Part shown: one piece after another, positions 63,542-64,000 of the stretch | Layout: every line of letters starts with the position of its first letter | Numbering within the stretch: the first letter of the stretch is position 1 | Assembly (NCBI RefSeq): GCF_900099765.1 | Contig: NZ_FNDX01000003.1 | Location: 124,001-188,000, forward strand | DNA length: 64,000 nucleotides | Source of the DNA: Paenibacillus typhae | Lineage (GTDB): Bacteria; Bacillota; Bacilli; Paenibacillales; Paenibacillaceae | Direction of reading: 5' to 3' | Program-made: the position numbers and the translations under genes | Notes under the pieces: generated by a model | Told to the model about the DNA's origin: nothing | The model's database searches: none | Seen by the model: the letters and a program-made list of their open reading frames with translations, nothing else

Positions 63542-64000
63542 TTAATGTGCGCCGTCTTTTTTCTTTGTGGGCTGCCTCGCCGTGCCCAGTGTCGTTCCCT
63601 GCGGAAAAGCTCTGAACCGACTCTTGGGGATGCCGATCTGCTGTGAGGTATAAATCCCGCTGTGTCCGGAAAATAAATAGCTTACCAGACAGGCGATAAA
63701 GAAGTACACCGCCCCTTCTCCACCGAATAATTCTATCCCCATCAAGAAACAGGCGACCGGCGTATTGGCGGCACCGCAGAACACGGCAATAAAGCCGAGT
63801 CCGGCCAGGAAAGGAGCGTATAGATGCAGCATTTCTGCTAAGGCATGCCCTAAAGTAGCGCCAATGGCAAACAAAGGAGTAACCTCCCCGCCCTGAAAGC
63901 CGGCTCCAAGCGTAAGCGAAGTGAACACCAGCTTACCCAGAAAGGCAAATGGTGCGACCTCTCCGGTAAAGGAAGACTCTATCAGAGGCAGCCCAAGTCC
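63542..64000 (-). CDS. CLC-family chloride channel/transporter, C-terminal part
   Basis: The frame stays open to the right edge, so the N-terminus lies outside the window; about 152 residues are visible. GAGFQGGEVTPLFAIGATLGHAL is the CLC filter-region motif (GxFxP type, helix N), followed by FIAVFCGAANTPVACFLMGIELFG and a final hydrophobic helix. The cytoplasmic tail is short, with no CBS domains. Such proteins move chloride or fluoride as channels or proton antiporters; which of these cannot be told without the gating-glutamate region. Confidence 0.85.
   Translation of the reverse strand, partial: GLGLPLIESSFTGEVAPFAFLGKLVFTSLTLGAGFQGGEVTPLFAIGATLGHALAEMLHLYAPFLAGLGFIAVFCGAANTPVACFLMGIELFGGEGAVYFFIACLVSYLFSGHSGIYTSQQIGIPKSRFRAFPQGTTLGTARQPTKKKDGAH

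Overview
This is a chromosomal segment of a low-GC Gram-positive, endospore-forming bacterium, almost certainly a Paenibacillus. The evidence is the S-layer (SLH) proteins, the sporulation genes (gpr, spoIIP, an extra dpaA), the HrcA/CIRCE heat-shock operon, a T-box on leuS, and YesM/YesN-type sensing beside an ABC importer with no ATPase of its own. GC content looks moderate, except for one AT-rich gene at 29.8-30.7 kb. I see no rRNA, tRNA, CRISPR array, insertion sequence or prophage.

Layout. 0-1.6 kb is the 3' end of an SLH surface protein. 1.7-16.6 kb is a conserved block: dnaJ, dnaK, grpE, hrcA (CIRCE in front), a small unknown gene, a GNAT acetyltransferase, hemW, lepA, an unknown membrane protein, spoIIP, gpr, rpsT and holA. 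In Bacillus the comE genes follow holA directly. Here about 14 kb of other genes separates holA from comEC: two ECF sigma/anti-sigma pairs, 2-keto-3-deoxygluconate genes (eda, kdgK, a KdgR-like repressor), a LacI regulator with a heterodimeric ABC exporter, and an orphan dipicolinate synthase subunit A. 30.7-37.6 kb holds comEC, comEB, comEA and comER, with a TetR-regulated pair of flavodoxin-fold genes inserted between comEA and comEB. leuS with its T-box and an AI-2E-type permease follow.

41.8-59.6 kb is a beta-glucan utilisation locus. It has two secreted GH16 lichenases, a solute-binding lipoprotein divergent from a YesM/YesN-type two-component system, a GH94-like phosphorylase, an ABC importer (two permeases and a binding protein) and a 1504-residue SLH-anchored GH16 protein with several carbohydrate-binding modules. 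The inferred flow is: surface GH16 enzymes cut mixed-linkage or beta-1,3-glucan, the ABC system imports oligosaccharides, the cytosolic phosphorylase yields sugar phosphate, and the kinase/regulator pair controls the locus.

59.8-64 kb holds a cysteine desulfurase operon, a YedK/HMCES-type protein, a small possibly Sm-like protein and the end of a CLC channel gene.

The strongest undescribed signal I found is an intergenic element of about 100 bp. It is present three times (2.9, 37.6 and 63.3 kb) and folds into two hairpins whose stems keep pairing while the bases change. One copy lies inside the heat-shock operon between dnaK and dnaJ. Others are three tandem 65-bp repeats directly upstream of gpr, a possible small RNA at 16.9-17.1 kb, and a promoter overlapped by two TetR-type palindromes inside the comE cluster.
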